30,551 nt of DNA from JAMWDF01 sp964645405 (GCA_964645405.1 CAZYCA010000024.1:1-30551), one strand, 5' to 3'; counted from the stretch's first letter, positions 16,262-24,997 are shown. The notes: generated by a model not told the origin, from the letters alone. Numbers and translations are program-made.

Positions 16262-17281
16262 ATGTATTATAATGTAAAAAAGGGGCTTATCTTGAATCCG
16301 AAGTGGCATGTTGCTGTGGCGAACATCAGTATCTGTCGTTATGCGGGAATTTCTTTCCGTCAGTATTACTCTTCTCCGGAAGAGATGCTGGCTGCCCAGT
16401 TAAAAGCTGCGGACGAACTGGAGAAAAAATTTGGGTTGAAAAATTGTTTGCCACCATTTGTTGATGCTCCCGGGGGGTGCCTTGCTTCAGTCCTGGGAAT
16501 GAGAACAGTTTTCTCCGGGGAGGATGAACTACCCGCTCTGGACCTTTCCTCACCTGTGGTGAAAAAACCCGAAGATATCAAAAATCTGAAACCGAAGAAT
16601 TTCTTTACTGATTTCAACCTCTCCTGGAGATTAAAGGTGAGGCAGTATCTACTCGGGTGTGGCTACGATTGCCGGCTGGGTGGGTACGATGGTTCCGTGA
16701 TGACCACAGCCTGTCAGCTAACTGGCTCGCAAATTCTTCTCTGGTTGCTGGAGGAACCGGAAACTGCTTTTTCTCTAATGAAACTGCTGACAGAAGTGAA
16801 TCAAAAATTGGAAGACTTTGACAATCAAATTTGTGGCCAGCAGAAGCAATCTTATGGCTATATCGGGGATGACTTTGCCGGGCTGGTCTGCCCGGAGATG
16901 TTCCAGAGATTCCTGATTCCCTGTTATGAAAAAATTTATCAGGGAAAAACCTGGAGATTTCTTCACAGTGAACTGCTGACTTACCAGCATCTGCGTCTGG
17001 CTAAGGATTACCTTGACATCAACGAATTTCATGGCGCTGGCTGTGAGAAAATTACCTTTGAAGAGATGAGAAAGGTTATGGGAGAAAATTTCTGGGTGCA
17101 GCTGACACCTACGGAGTTACTTTATCTTACGCCACGGCAGATTAGACAGCGGATAAAGGTCTTAGCTCACTCTGGTGCCATGGTTGTCCAGTTATATCCT
17201 GGCAGGGATACCCCGGACAGAAATCTGGAGGAAGCATTGAAAGCAGTAAACCAGGAATGTTCGGGTGGTCAGCTGGTATAA
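16262..17281 (+). CDS. UroD/MtaA-like (uroporphyrinogen decarboxylase fold) protein
   Basis: 339 residues from the ATG at 16262. The fold is the UroD/MtaA/CmuA TIM barrel: YIGDDFAGLVCPEMFQRFLIPCYEKI contains the family's D-D-x-x-x-P-x-x-F-x-x-F-x-x-P core, and FLHSELLTY and FHGAGCEKITFEEM fill the place of the usual HSCG region. True UroD acts in haem synthesis and MtaA-type members transfer methyl groups to or from corrinoids. Members like this in sugar loci have unknown reactions. The start is uncertain: a perfect TATAAT (16268-16273) overlaps the first codons, and a TTG at 16292 with AGGGG before it could be the true start, giving 329 residues. It converges on the GH116 gene with an 11-bp gap. 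Confidence 0.8.
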   Translation: MYYNVKKGLILNPKWHVAVANISICRYAGISFRQYYSSPEEMLAAQLKAADELEKKFGLKNCLPPFVDAPGGCLASVLGMRTVFSGEDELPALDLSSPVVKKPEDIKNLKPKNFFTDFNLSWRLKVRQYLLGCGYDCRLGGYDGSVMTTACQLTGSQILLWLLEEPETAFSLMKLLTEVNQKLEDFDNQICGQQKQSYGYIGDDFAGLVCPEMFQRFLIPCYEKIYQGKTWRFLHSELLTYQHLRLAKDYLDINEFHGAGCEKITFEEMRKVMGENFWVQLTPTELLYLTPRQIRQRIKVLAHSGAMVVQLYPGRDTPDRNLEEALKAVNQECSGGQLV

Positions 17282-17292
17282 GGACTTCTTCC

Positions 17293-19713
17293 TTATTTCT
17301 TTTTACCTTTGTGTTTTTTATAATCAATCCTGACAATATCAATAGTTCCCTGCCTTACCAGCAGGAAGGGACGACCGTTTTTCACCCCAACGGTGGCATA
17401 GCCTTTTGCTGTGGACAGAAAGCAGCGGAAATCTCCGGATATTTTAGGGTGAAGGTAAAGCACCTTTTCTACCGCGTCATACCTTGCTCCACTTAAAGCC
17501 TGAAGCAAACCATAAGAGGAAAGAGCCCGGCCATACCAGTGGCCGCATTCATACTCATCAAAGGGATTTCTGACACGGCCATCATAACGGCTTCTTGCTG
17601 CCTGTACTATTGCCAGCCCCTCCTTGATTCTGCCCTCTAAAATTAGATGGGAGGCAACCTGGTATTCAATGCCGGTCCAGACTTCATGGGAATAAGGGAA
17701 AGGTATAGTTAGTTTTCCTCCTCTGGGCCAGGTGCAAAGGAGAAGTCCTGGTTCTTTGCCCAGAGCATAACCAGGCCTTTGAGGATTAGCATGTTCTGAT
17801 AAATCAGGCTTAAAGTTGTAACGGAAGACAGAAGAAAGATGTTTTCTTACCTTTTTTCTGTCCAGGATATCATCCAGACCACACATAGCTGCCAGCCAGA
17901 CTCCTAAGATACCATCAGCCAGACAGCCATTACCATACTGATACTTTGGTCCTTCTTTTTTTATTAACTCCAGGTCTTCTGGAGAATGGGAGGCACAGCT
18001 GTCCGGGAAAGCAGCCTTTAAGTCCTGCCAGCGAATTTCCTGGAAGAAGTACTCGCCGTTGAAAAGTTTCTCTTCCAGGTAAGCCCGTCCTTTCTGGTAA
18101 AGTTCAGCATAGACACTGACAGGTTCGTTTAATGCTTTTCCCATTTCCATGGCTGCTTTCAAAGCTCCCAGGTAGAAACTTCCAGTCATACCATTAGGTC
18201 CCCAGAATTCAATATCATAGGTGTTATGCTGTGGTTCTTTCAAAATCCCTTCGTAATCATGGTCCCAGGTGGAAATACAGTAGTCCAGACTGGCTTTCAC
18301 CTTGCGCCAGAGATTTCGCAGCCATCGGGTATCACCGGAGATTCTCCAGTCCCGGTAGACCTTCATAATTCCACCCAGCTGACCATCTGCTGCGGCGTGG
18401 AAATCGTGATTGGTGGGACGAATGGGTAGATTAGCCCGGAATGTCTGGTGTCCATTTTCTGCCTGGTTTTCAAAAAATTCTGTCTGTCTTAAAGATCTTT
18501 CCAGTTCCGGGAAAAGATGTGCTATTGCCTGGGCATAGTTCCAGACATGCGTGCAGGAGCCATGGCAACAACCCTGGTTTTCCCTGCATCCTTCCCAGCA
18601 CCATAACCGGCCATCTGTCTGTCGCAACATTGTAGGTGATTTCAGGATACAAAGGTTGGCGGAGACAGCTTCCACCACCTCTGCTGGCAGGTTTGTATCG
18701 TAGAAACACTGGCTGAAATTTTCACTTTTTTCCCGCAGGGCAGAATAATTTTTCTCCCAGTAATCAGCCACTTCTTCTATCCGGCTGAATCTGCTGGTAT
18801 ACCATGGCTGGTAGGTATTTTTCTCCTTTTCATCAGGAGAATCAGGTCCTGCCCTTAAATTGGTTTTTGGCACATACCAGCAGAAAAGCAAACTAATTTT
18901 TTCTTCAGAATCAGCCGGAAGACTGAGAGGTACAAAAATACTGGCACCAGGACCGGGATTTCCTTCGGAAAAAGGCGGTCTGAAGACCGGTTCTCCCTTT
19001 TCCACCTCCTGCCAGACTAAAGTTAAAGCATCAAACCAGCCTCCCCGAAACCAGGCATGGTTAACAGTTGCTGGTTTTTCTTTCACAAAAGCGCAGAAAT
19101 GACCTTCCTGCCAGGGGTTTTCCGGTGAAGGATTCTGTCGGAAAATGAAACCGTTAGTCCAGGGTGTCACCGCAGAACCATTCTTACCCTGAGCCATAAA
19201 GTTTTTACTGTGGAAAGAATAGACGATTTCCAGTTTTTCTCTGCCTCTGTTGCGAAAAGTAAACTCTAACGCTGCTACCGGCAAACTGCTGGTATCAGCC
19301 TCCAGGGGAGTGAAAGGACTCCAGCCAGTGAGAGAAACGCTTATGGGTAAATCTGGTTCTTCCAGAAAAACTGTAGCGAAAGGGAACCGGGCTAAAAAGG
19401 ATGCCTGTCTGAAGCGGGGAAGGCCATAGGTTGTAAAACTAAGACCATTTCCAGCCCCGGATTTTCCCATAATCTTCCAGGCAGGCACTGGTCCTTCCAG
19501 AACTTTTGCTTTATTTTTTTTCCCTTTGATGCAGACAGCAGAGAAAAGGCATGGTTCGTTGTTCAAATCAGGCTGATGTCTCAGGGAAACATGCGAGATA
19601 GCACCTGTCCCTTCCAGACAGACCATGCCAGCGCCAATACCGCCAAGTGGAAAAGCAATACGGTTCAAATATTCACCAGAATACACACCACCAAAAGAAT
19701 GTTTCCCCTTCAT
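17293..19713 (-). CDS. GH116-family glycosidase (GBA2/bile-acid beta-glucosidase type)
   Basis: 806 residues, the usual length. GH116 enzymes hydrolyse beta-glucosides, some also xylosides or glucosylceramide. The N-terminal beta-sandwich is recognised by FPLGGIGAGMVCLEG (21-35), the strongest family hallmark. The catalytic (alpha/alpha)6 region shows WCWEGC (371-376), GSCTHVWNYAQAI (385-397), ADGQLGGIMKVYRDW (442-456), EPQHNTYDIEFWG (493-505) and NGCLADGILGVW (595-606). D600 in CLADG fits the known acid/base Asp of the family; I could not assign the nucleophile Glu with confidence. There is no signal peptide, so it is cytoplasmic and probably splits imported glycosides. GGGAG precedes the ATG. 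It is alone on its strand with its own promoter, facing the nuclease gene across a 100-bp divergent region. Confidence 0.92.
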   Translation of the reverse strand: MKGKHSFGGVYSGEYLNRIAFPLGGIGAGMVCLEGTGAISHVSLRHQPDLNNEPCLFSAVCIKGKKNKAKVLEGPVPAWKIMGKSGAGNGLSFTTYGLPRFRQASFLARFPFATVFLEEPDLPISVSLTGWSPFTPLEADTSSLPVAALEFTFRNRGREKLEIVYSFHSKNFMAQGKNGSAVTPWTNGFIFRQNPSPENPWQEGHFCAFVKEKPATVNHAWFRGGWFDALTLVWQEVEKGEPVFRPPFSEGNPGPGASIFVPLSLPADSEEKISLLFCWYVPKTNLRAGPDSPDEKEKNTYQPWYTSRFSRIEEVADYWEKNYSALREKSENFSQCFYDTNLPAEVVEAVSANLCILKSPTMLRQTDGRLWCWEGCRENQGCCHGSCTHVWNYAQAIAHLFPELERSLRQTEFFENQAENGHQTFRANLPIRPTNHDFHAAADGQLGGIMKVYRDWRISGDTRWLRNLWRKVKASLDYCISTWDHDYEGILKEPQHNTYDIEFWGPNGMTGSFYLGALKAAMEMGKALNEPVSVYAELYQKGRAYLEEKLFNGEYFFQEIRWQDLKAAFPDSCASHSPEDLELIKKEGPKYQYGNGCLADGILGVWLAAMCGLDDILDRKKVRKHLSSVFRYNFKPDLSEHANPQRPGYALGKEPGLLLCTWPRGGKLTIPFPYSHEVWTGIEYQVASHLILEGRIKEGLAIVQAARSRYDGRVRNPFDEYECGHWYGRALSSYGLLQALSGARYDAVEKVLYLHPKISGDFRCFLSTAKGYATVGVKNGRPFLLVRQGTIDIVRIDYKKHKGKKK

Positions 19714-19735
19714 TTTTTCTCCCTGTGAGTGTTAA

Positions 19736-19764
19736 ATAATAAACGAACTCAGAGAAAAAGGCAA
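19736..19764 (-). promoter_or_regulatory. Promoter of the GH116 gene
   Basis: Minus strand: TTGCCT (19759-19764), 17 bp, TATTAT (19736-19741). The leader would be about 16 nt and contains the GGGAG ribosome binding site. Confidence 0.55.
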
Positions 19765-19765
19765 A

Positions 19766-19788
19766 AACCGGGAAAAATTTGACCGGTT
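19766..19788. promoter_or_regulatory. Dyad between divergent promoters, possible operator
   Basis: AACCGG (19766-19771), 11 bases, CCGGTT (19783-19788). Allowing three extra A in the left arm, the pairing extends to GGCAA...CCGG against CCGGTTGCC. It touches the -35 boxes of both divergent promoters, so one regulator could control both. It is not known to be a LacI-type site. Confidence 0.4.
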
Positions 19789-19807
19789 GCCTTTTGCACG
19801 CTAAACT
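19779..19807 (+). promoter_or_regulatory. Promoter of the nuclease-UroD-GH32-GHL6 series, leaderless type
   Basis: TTGACC (19779-19784), 17 bp, TAAACT (19802-19807), six bases, then the ATG at 19814. No Shine-Dalgarno fits in between, so the first transcribed base is probably at or beside the start codon. Confidence 0.7.
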
Positions 19808-19813
19808 GTAGTC

Positions 19814-20338
19814 ATGAAAAGAAAAACTACATCGGTTATTTTTCTCTCCCTTTTCTTTCTCGGGAAAGGATTTTCTCAACCCGGGCAGCTGGTGGAAGGA
19901 AAGATAAAACGAGTACTGGCTGGAGATATTTACAAGCTGGAGTATAAAGGTGCTATTGTTCAGACAAGGTTAATCGGGGTCAATCTTCCCCGGGAGCAAA
20001 AAATAAAAACAGCCAGCCAGGAATACTACTATAACCCGCAGCAGGCACAGCAAGCCAGGATTTTTGCCACCCAGAGATTAACACCAGGACAGAAGGTCTA
20101 TCTGGAGTTTGACCGGATGGAAAGGGACAGGGAAGGTTACCTTCTGGTGTATCTGTGGCTGGACAGAGAAGGTAAAGAAATGTTTAATGAAATCCTTCTG
20201 CGGGAAGGATACGGGAGGCTCTTACTGCGGCCACCCAATCTGAAGTATGAAAAACAATTGACAGAAGCCTATGAAGAAGCCCGGAAGTTAGGCCGTGGTA
20301 TCTGGGAGAAAGAAGAAAAAAAGAAACAACTACCCTGA
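19814..20338 (+). CDS. Secreted thermonuclease (SNase-like) family protein
   Basis: 174 residues. A signal peptide (MKRKTTSVIFLSLFFLGKGFS) precedes one SNase-like OB-fold domain. Family marks are VEGKIKRVLAGD with an early strand, VQTRLIGVNLPRE (usual form VRLIGIDTPE), FDRMERDREGYLLVYLWLD (usual DxxxRDRYGRLLAYVW) and the closing EEARKLGRGIWEK. The expected catalytic Arg (TRLIG) and Arg (ERDREG) are present. The Asp of IDTPE is Asn here and the TPE Glu is shifted to PRE, so the metal site is not fully standard. It would cleave DNA or RNA outside the cytoplasm, or be a non-catalytic relative. It leads a plus-strand series and is followed 11 bp later by a UroD-like gene; the functional link to sugar enzymes is unclear. 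Confidence 0.85.
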   Translation: MKRKTTSVIFLSLFFLGKGFSQPGQLVEGKIKRVLAGDIYKLEYKGAIVQTRLIGVNLPREQKIKTASQEYYYNPQQAQQARIFATQRLTPGQKVYLEFDRMERDREGYLLVYLWLDREGKEMFNEILLREGYGRLLLRPPNLKYEKQLTEAYEEARKLGRGIWEKEEKKKQLP

Positions 20339-20349
20339 TTTATTTTTCC

Positions 20350-21450
20350 ATGACTACCCGCCAGCGGTTTGTCCGGGTACTGACAGGAGAAGAAGTTGAT
20401 CGTGTGCCTTTCCTCAAGGTTTTCGGTGGCAGCAATGCCGTTTTACCTCTCTGGGAAGAAAAGCATCCCGGCATTTCTTCTTCTATAGACCAGCTGATTG
20501 GTTTTGAAGGAGCTTACCGGGGCTGGCAGACGACCCCGGTGAACATGGGGCTTTCTGGACTGGGTAAGCCGGTAACCTTAAAGGAGACAGAGACTTTTGT
20601 TATCCTCAAGCAGGCAGATGGAACGATAGTCCGGCAGGAAAAAACTGGTGATTATCACAAGCAAGTCCTTCAATATCCGGTGCGTGAGAGGAAAGACTGG
20701 GAGAGGATTAAAAAAAAGTATCTTTCTCCAGATGACCCGGAAAGGTTTCCTGCTAACTGGCAGGAACTTGTTTCTGAGTATAGAAGAAGGGATTATCCGT
20801 TGCAGTTGACCCATGGCGGAGTCTATGGTTTTGCGCGCAACCTTCTGGGAGATGAAGCTTTAGCCTATGCTTTTTATGACGATGGCTCTTTAGTCCGGGA
20901 TATTATGGAAACTTACACAGAGATGGCAATTTCTGTCTGGGGTTTAATGGTAAAGCAGGTGCAGTTTGATTTGATTGAATGCTGGGAGGATATGGCTTCT
21001 AAAAACGGCAGTCTCATTTCCCCTAAGATGTTCCGGGAGTTTCTGAAACCGCAGTATGAAAAAATAGCTGCTTTTGCCAGGCAGCAGGGTATAAAAATAG
21101 TTCTGGTAGATTCTGACGGATACATAGAAGAATTAACCGGGCTGATGCTGGAAAGCGGGGTGACCGCACTTTATCCTTATGAAGTAGGTGCTGGTAATGA
21201 CCTGGACAGGGTGAGAGAGAAATACCCGGAAGTGGGCATTATAGGTGGTCTGGAGAAAAACTCTATGGCTCTGGGTAAAGAGGCAGTGGAAAAAGAAATG
21301 GAGAAAGCAGCCCGACATATTCAAAAGGGTCGTTACATTCCCGGACCAGACCATTTTCCGCTTTCTAATGTCAGTCTGGAAAATTACCTTTATTTCATGG
21401 AAAGACTGAAGCAGGTAATACTTACGACTAAACCTGAAACTTTAAGGTAG
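20350..21450 (+). CDS. UroD-like (uroporphyrinogen decarboxylase fold) protein
   Basis: 366 residues. The start MTTRQRFVRVLTGEEVDRVPF is the standard opening of MtaA/UroD-like proteins (TxRERxxxxLxGExxDRxP). The core shows ECWEDMASKNGSLISPKMFREFLKPQYEKI. Where corrinoid methyltransferases usually carry HSCG, with zinc-binding His and Cys, this protein has DSDG, so the zinc-dependent methyl-transfer site appears missing or changed. The C-terminus has YIPGPDHFPLSNVSLENY. It is not haem-pathway UroD. It follows the nuclease gene by 11 bp without a visible ribosome binding site, so coupled translation is likely. It is the second UroD-like protein within 5 kb; the two differ clearly in sequence. 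Confidence 0.85.
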   Translation: MTTRQRFVRVLTGEEVDRVPFLKVFGGSNAVLPLWEEKHPGISSSIDQLIGFEGAYRGWQTTPVNMGLSGLGKPVTLKETETFVILKQADGTIVRQEKTGDYHKQVLQYPVRERKDWERIKKKYLSPDDPERFPANWQELVSEYRRRDYPLQLTHGGVYGFARNLLGDEALAYAFYDDGSLVRDIMETYTEMAISVWGLMVKQVQFDLIECWEDMASKNGSLISPKMFREFLKPQYEKIAAFARQQGIKIVLVDSDGYIEELTGLMLESGVTALYPYEVGAGNDLDRVREKYPEVGIIGGLEKNSMALGKEAVEKEMEKAARHIQKGRYIPGPDHFPLSNVSLENYLYFMERLKQVILTTKPETLR

Positions 21451-21488
21451 CACCGCAGTTTTGCCATTTGCCCTGACCAGAAAACTAC

Positions 21489-22913
21489 ATGAAGACTTTT
21501 CATTACCGTCCGAAAAATGCCTGGTTTGGTGACCCCATTCCTTTTTTCTGGAAAGGCAAACACCATGTCTTCTACCTTTATGATGCTGGACACCACAGCC
21601 AGCCTGGGGGACGGCATAGCTGGGCGCACATCTCCTCCAGGGACTTAATCCACTGGAGAAAACATAAGATAGCCATTAGCCCGGGCAAAGAAGGAGAAAT
21701 TGATTCTGCCTCCTGTGGTACAGGCTCAGTTTTTCACCTGAATGATTTATTTCACCTCTTTTATCTCGGTAGATACATCAACACCCGGGGCGAGCAAAGA
21801 GAAACTATCTGCCACGCTTTCAGTAAAGACCTCATCACCTGGGAAAAGAACACGAAAAATCCCGTATCTGTTCCTGACTGCCGTCTCTATACCCCTGATT
21901 CCTGGAGAGACCCGTTTATACTGTGGAATGAGAAGGAAAAAGAATACTGGATGCTGATAACAGCAAGGCTCAAGCATAAACCACTGCCATTATCAGGATG
22001 TATTGCTTTACTGAAATCAAAAGACTTAAAAAAATGGAGACTTTTTCCACCTTTCTGGGCTCCAGGGATTTCCATAAATCATGAATGTCCGGACCTTTTC
22101 TTCTGGAATGGCTGGTGGTACTTAATCTATTCCACTTCAGGTGGGACTTTCTATCGCCGGAGTAGAAAGCTTTCTGGAGACTGGTTTTCCCCGCCTGTGG
22201 AGATGCTTGATTCTGACTTTTTTTACGCGGGGAAAACTGATTTTGATGGAAAAAGAAGATTCCTTTTTGGCTGGGTATCCACGCTGGAAGGGGAACAGGA
22301 CTTTTCCCGGCGACAATGGGCAGGCCATATGGTAATAAGGGAACTTGTACAGGATGCGCAGGGCTATCTAAAGACAAAGCTTCCTGCTGAATTTTTAAAC
22401 CTGGCAGGAAAAGAATTCATCCCGGAATGGATTTCCATATCCGGAGACTGGAAAATAGCTAAGGAATCTGTCAGTTCCAAAAACAGCGGGCTAGCTGTAG
22501 TCTTGTCGGAAAAAGGACCGCGTAATATTTACTTCAGTTTTAAAGCCTTTCCCGAACCAGGTACCAGAACCGTGGGCCTGTTTTTACGCACCAGTTCTCA
22601 TCTGTGTACCGGCTATGCTATCAGCCTGGATTTAGTAATGGACCAGATTATAGTAAGGCCAGGTAGAAAAGGATTAGTGGGAGAGCCAATAACCAGCAAG
22701 TATCTACCGGGTGTTCTTTCCGGGGAGAAAAGTTTTTCCGTGTCTGTCTTCTTCTGTGGTTCTTTGCTGGATATATTTGTTAACGATGAATTTTCTCTGG
22801 TGGTGAGAGCATATGAGCATACAGATAATGGTTTTGGTCTTTTCGTTCAGGAAGGGAAGGCTGTTTTTAAGCAAATACAGGTAAGAACTGTTCAACTTGA
22901 TAATGTTGACTGA
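21489..22913 (+). CDS. GH32-type glycoside hydrolase (clan GH-J)
   Basis: 474 residues, no signal peptide. A five-bladed propeller fits the first 310 or so residues and a GH32-type C-terminal beta-sandwich the rest (VVLSEKGPRNIYFSFKAF, LDIFVNDEFSLVV). The three catalytic motifs of GH32 are readable: FHYRPKNAWFGDP with D15 as candidate nucleophile, SWRDPF with D141 as transition-state stabiliser, and HECPD with E199 as acid/base. WAHISSRDLIHW matches the WGHAxSxDLxHW signature. GH32 members cleave beta-fructosides such as sucrose, inulin or levan. The nucleophile segment reads GDPI instead of the usual NDPNG, so the specificity may differ. It follows the UroD-like gene by 38 bp. Likely cytoplasmic. 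Confidence 0.85.
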   Translation: MKTFHYRPKNAWFGDPIPFFWKGKHHVFYLYDAGHHSQPGGRHSWAHISSRDLIHWRKHKIAISPGKEGEIDSASCGTGSVFHLNDLFHLFYLGRYINTRGEQRETICHAFSKDLITWEKNTKNPVSVPDCRLYTPDSWRDPFILWNEKEKEYWMLITARLKHKPLPLSGCIALLKSKDLKKWRLFPPFWAPGISINHECPDLFFWNGWWYLIYSTSGGTFYRRSRKLSGDWFSPPVEMLDSDFFYAGKTDFDGKRRFLFGWVSTLEGEQDFSRRQWAGHMVIRELVQDAQGYLKTKLPAEFLNLAGKEFIPEWISISGDWKIAKESVSSKNSGLAVVLSEKGPRNIYFSFKAFPEPGTRTVGLFLRTSSHLCTGYAISLDLVMDQIIVRPGRKGLVGEPITSKYLPGVLSGEKSFSVSVFFCGSLLDIFVNDEFSLVVRAYEHTDNGFGLFVQEGKAVFKQIQVRTVQLDNVD

Positions 22914-22959
22914 AAAACCGCTAAATGTTGGTTGCTCTGAATAGCGAAAGGGGAAAATC

Positions 22960-24981
22960 ATGTTTAGACTGGCATGGCATTTTGATTTCCACACACCAGG
23001 TTATGTTCCGGTGAACATCAGTCCTGATTACAGGGCTATGGCAAAAGCGTTGAAAACGGCTGGAGTGGAAGAAATAATCTGTTTTGCCAAATGCCATTTT
23101 GGTTACAGCTACTACCCTACTAAAGTGGGCACCGTTCATCCCGGGATGAACGGAGATTTGTTTGGAGAAGTCAGGGCTGCCTGCAGGAGAGTTAATCTTA
23201 AGGTGCTGGCTTATGTCAGTTTTGGTCTGGATGGCCAGGCAGGCAGGAAACATCCACAGTGGCAGAGAATATGGGAGACAGAAACTGTAATTTCTGACCA
23301 GCCAGATATTTTTCTGCAGGTATGTCCCTTCACACCTTACACAGAAGAGTTGATGTTACCCCAGATTGAAGAGATTATAAGCCTTTACCAGCCAGATGGT
23401 TTCTTTTTTGATACCATGAGTGCTCTGGCACCCTGCCGGTGTATGTGGTGCGGGAAAGCTTTCCAGGAAGAAACAGGCAGAAAAATACCAGAAGATGAAA
23501 CTTCTGCTGACTTTCCTTTTTTTGGCTCCTGGCGCCGAGAAAGAGGAAGGAAGCTTCTACAAAAGATAGCGGGTTTTATTCAACAGCGGTTGCCTCAGGC
23601 GAAAGTTGGTTTCAATCAGATTGGTAGCCTCCCTTATCCAGAACGTATGCCAGAGGAAGTGACAGTTTTGACCCTGGACCCGCCAACCCCTGGGCCACAG
23701 TCTCTTCAGCTGGCAACCAATGCTGCCTATTCTGTTACTGTTGACCGTTCCTCTGATATTATGCCTACCATTTTCAACCAGGGCTGGGGGGACTGGTCTC
23801 TGGCTCCTGCGGCCAGGATGGAACAGGCGGCAGCAACTATCTGGAGCCATGGAGCCAGACTTTATCTTGGTGACCGTCTCCGACCAGAAGGTTTTCTGGA
23901 CCAGCAGACTCTGGTTGCCTTAAAATTCATCAAGAAAGTTAAAGACCGTGTCTTAAAGCAGGCTCCGGAAACAGGTAGCCAGATAAGATCTGATATCCTC
24001 ATCTTACACACACCAGAAGTTGCCTATGGAGACGATGAAAGATGGTTTGCCACAGGAAAAAGCCGGGAAAGAACCTGGCAGTTAATCGGTGGTAGCCATC
24101 GTCTTTTACTGGAAGCAGGCGCCAATGTGGCTATCAGTGCGGAATGTTTTCTAAAAAAATCTTTGTCAGGAGTAAGGCTGGTAGTCTTACCGGAACTGAC
24201 CAGTCTAAAACCAGAGACAGCCAGTATTCTTCGGGACTATGTGGAGAAAGGGGGGTGTCTGGTAATGGTTGGTTCTGTGCCTGCAGTTGGTGCTCAGCCA
24301 CTGGACTGGGCTGGTGTCAAAGTGTCAAAAGAAATCTTGCACGACCATGTTTACCTTCCGCGCTGGCAAGAGCAAGAGAGTTTACCTGTTCTGGTAAGGG
24401 GTCCTTTTTACCGGTTAGAACTGGACGGAGCAGAAAAAATTTTACCCGCGATTTTCCCTTACCATGCCATGCCAGGAAAACCTTATGGCTGGGGAATTGG
24501 TCCAGCCAGTTGCCAGGTGTCAGACCAGGCTGGTGTTACCTGTTACCATGTGAAGCAGGGGCAGGTCTGGTATCTGAATGCAGCCTTCTTCAGCGATTAC
24601 TACAGGCACGGTAACTGGCAGCAGGTTCTCTGGTGGAAGGAATTTTTGCGGCAGTTACCGGTAAATTTCAGGGTGCAGGTTGATTCTCCTTCAGGAAAAA
24701 TCCAGGCAATCCTCCGGGAGAAAGAAAAAAGCTGGTGGATTTTCCTTATCAATCACAGCGGCGAAGAAATTTTTGGGACAGGAGGTCCAGTCTGGGGTAG
24801 AACTGTCACTTCCTGGCCACAAAAAGTTTTCCTGAAACTTCACCGGAACAGAAAGAAAGCACTGCAGATAAGTTCCGGGAAAAAGAAGCTACCCTTTACT
24901 TTCACTGATGGTTATGTCTGTTTTTCTCTGGTGGTGAAAGGTGTCTGGCAGATACTCCGGGTGGACTGGGAATCTGATTAA
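22960..24981 (+). CDS. GHL6-type (hypothetical glycosyl hydrolase 6) TIM-barrel protein with GATase-like domain
   Basis: 673 residues without signal peptide. The start RLAWHFDFHTPGYVPVN is the GHL6 hallmark. The barrel runs to about 330, with CFAKCHFGYSYYPT, VLAYVSFGLDGQ, DGFFFDTMSALAPCRCMWCG and GFNQIGSLPYP. The Asp in FFFDT and the Asp/Glu on neighbouring strands are candidates for catalysis. From about 345 to 470 lies a class I glutamine-amidotransferase-like fold as in beta-galactosidase trimerisation domains (VRLVVLPELTSLKPETASIL). A short beta domain closes it. The family is related to GH29/alpha-fucosidase-like and GH42-type barrels, but no activity is proven to my knowledge. AAAGGGG precedes the ATG. 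It ends 16 bp before the convergent hypC. Confidence 0.82.
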   Translation: MFRLAWHFDFHTPGYVPVNISPDYRAMAKALKTAGVEEIICFAKCHFGYSYYPTKVGTVHPGMNGDLFGEVRAACRRVNLKVLAYVSFGLDGQAGRKHPQWQRIWETETVISDQPDIFLQVCPFTPYTEELMLPQIEEIISLYQPDGFFFDTMSALAPCRCMWCGKAFQEETGRKIPEDETSADFPFFGSWRRERGRKLLQKIAGFIQQRLPQAKVGFNQIGSLPYPERMPEEVTVLTLDPPTPGPQSLQLATNAAYSVTVDRSSDIMPTIFNQGWGDWSLAPAARMEQAAATIWSHGARLYLGDRLRPEGFLDQQTLVALKFIKKVKDRVLKQAPETGSQIRSDILILHTPEVAYGDDERWFATGKSRERTWQLIGGSHRLLLEAGANVAISAECFLKKSLSGVRLVVLPELTSLKPETASILRDYVEKGGCLVMVGSVPAVGAQPLDWAGVKVSKEILHDHVYLPRWQEQESLPVLVRGPFYRLELDGAEKILPAIFPYHAMPGKPYGWGIGPASCQVSDQAGVTCYHVKQGQVWYLNAAFFSDYYRHGNWQQVLWWKEFLRQLPVNFRVQVDSPSGKIQAILREKEKSWWIFLINHSGEEIFGTGGPVWGRTVTSWPQKVFLKLHRNRKKALQISSGKKKLPFTFTDGYVCFSLVVKGVWQILRVDWESD

Positions 24982-24997
24982 CAATTTTTTGCCCGGA

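Noticed and set aside
16242..16273. TTGGTG plus TATAAT as promoter of the first UroD-like gene
   Set aside because: The spacer is 20 bp, too long for a normal promoter, so I list only the -10 box as a reason for start uncertainty.
16262..21450. UroD-like genes as haem biosynthesis hemE
   Set aside because: No other haem gene is nearby and the active-site region differs; they fit the wider UroD/MtaA fold only.
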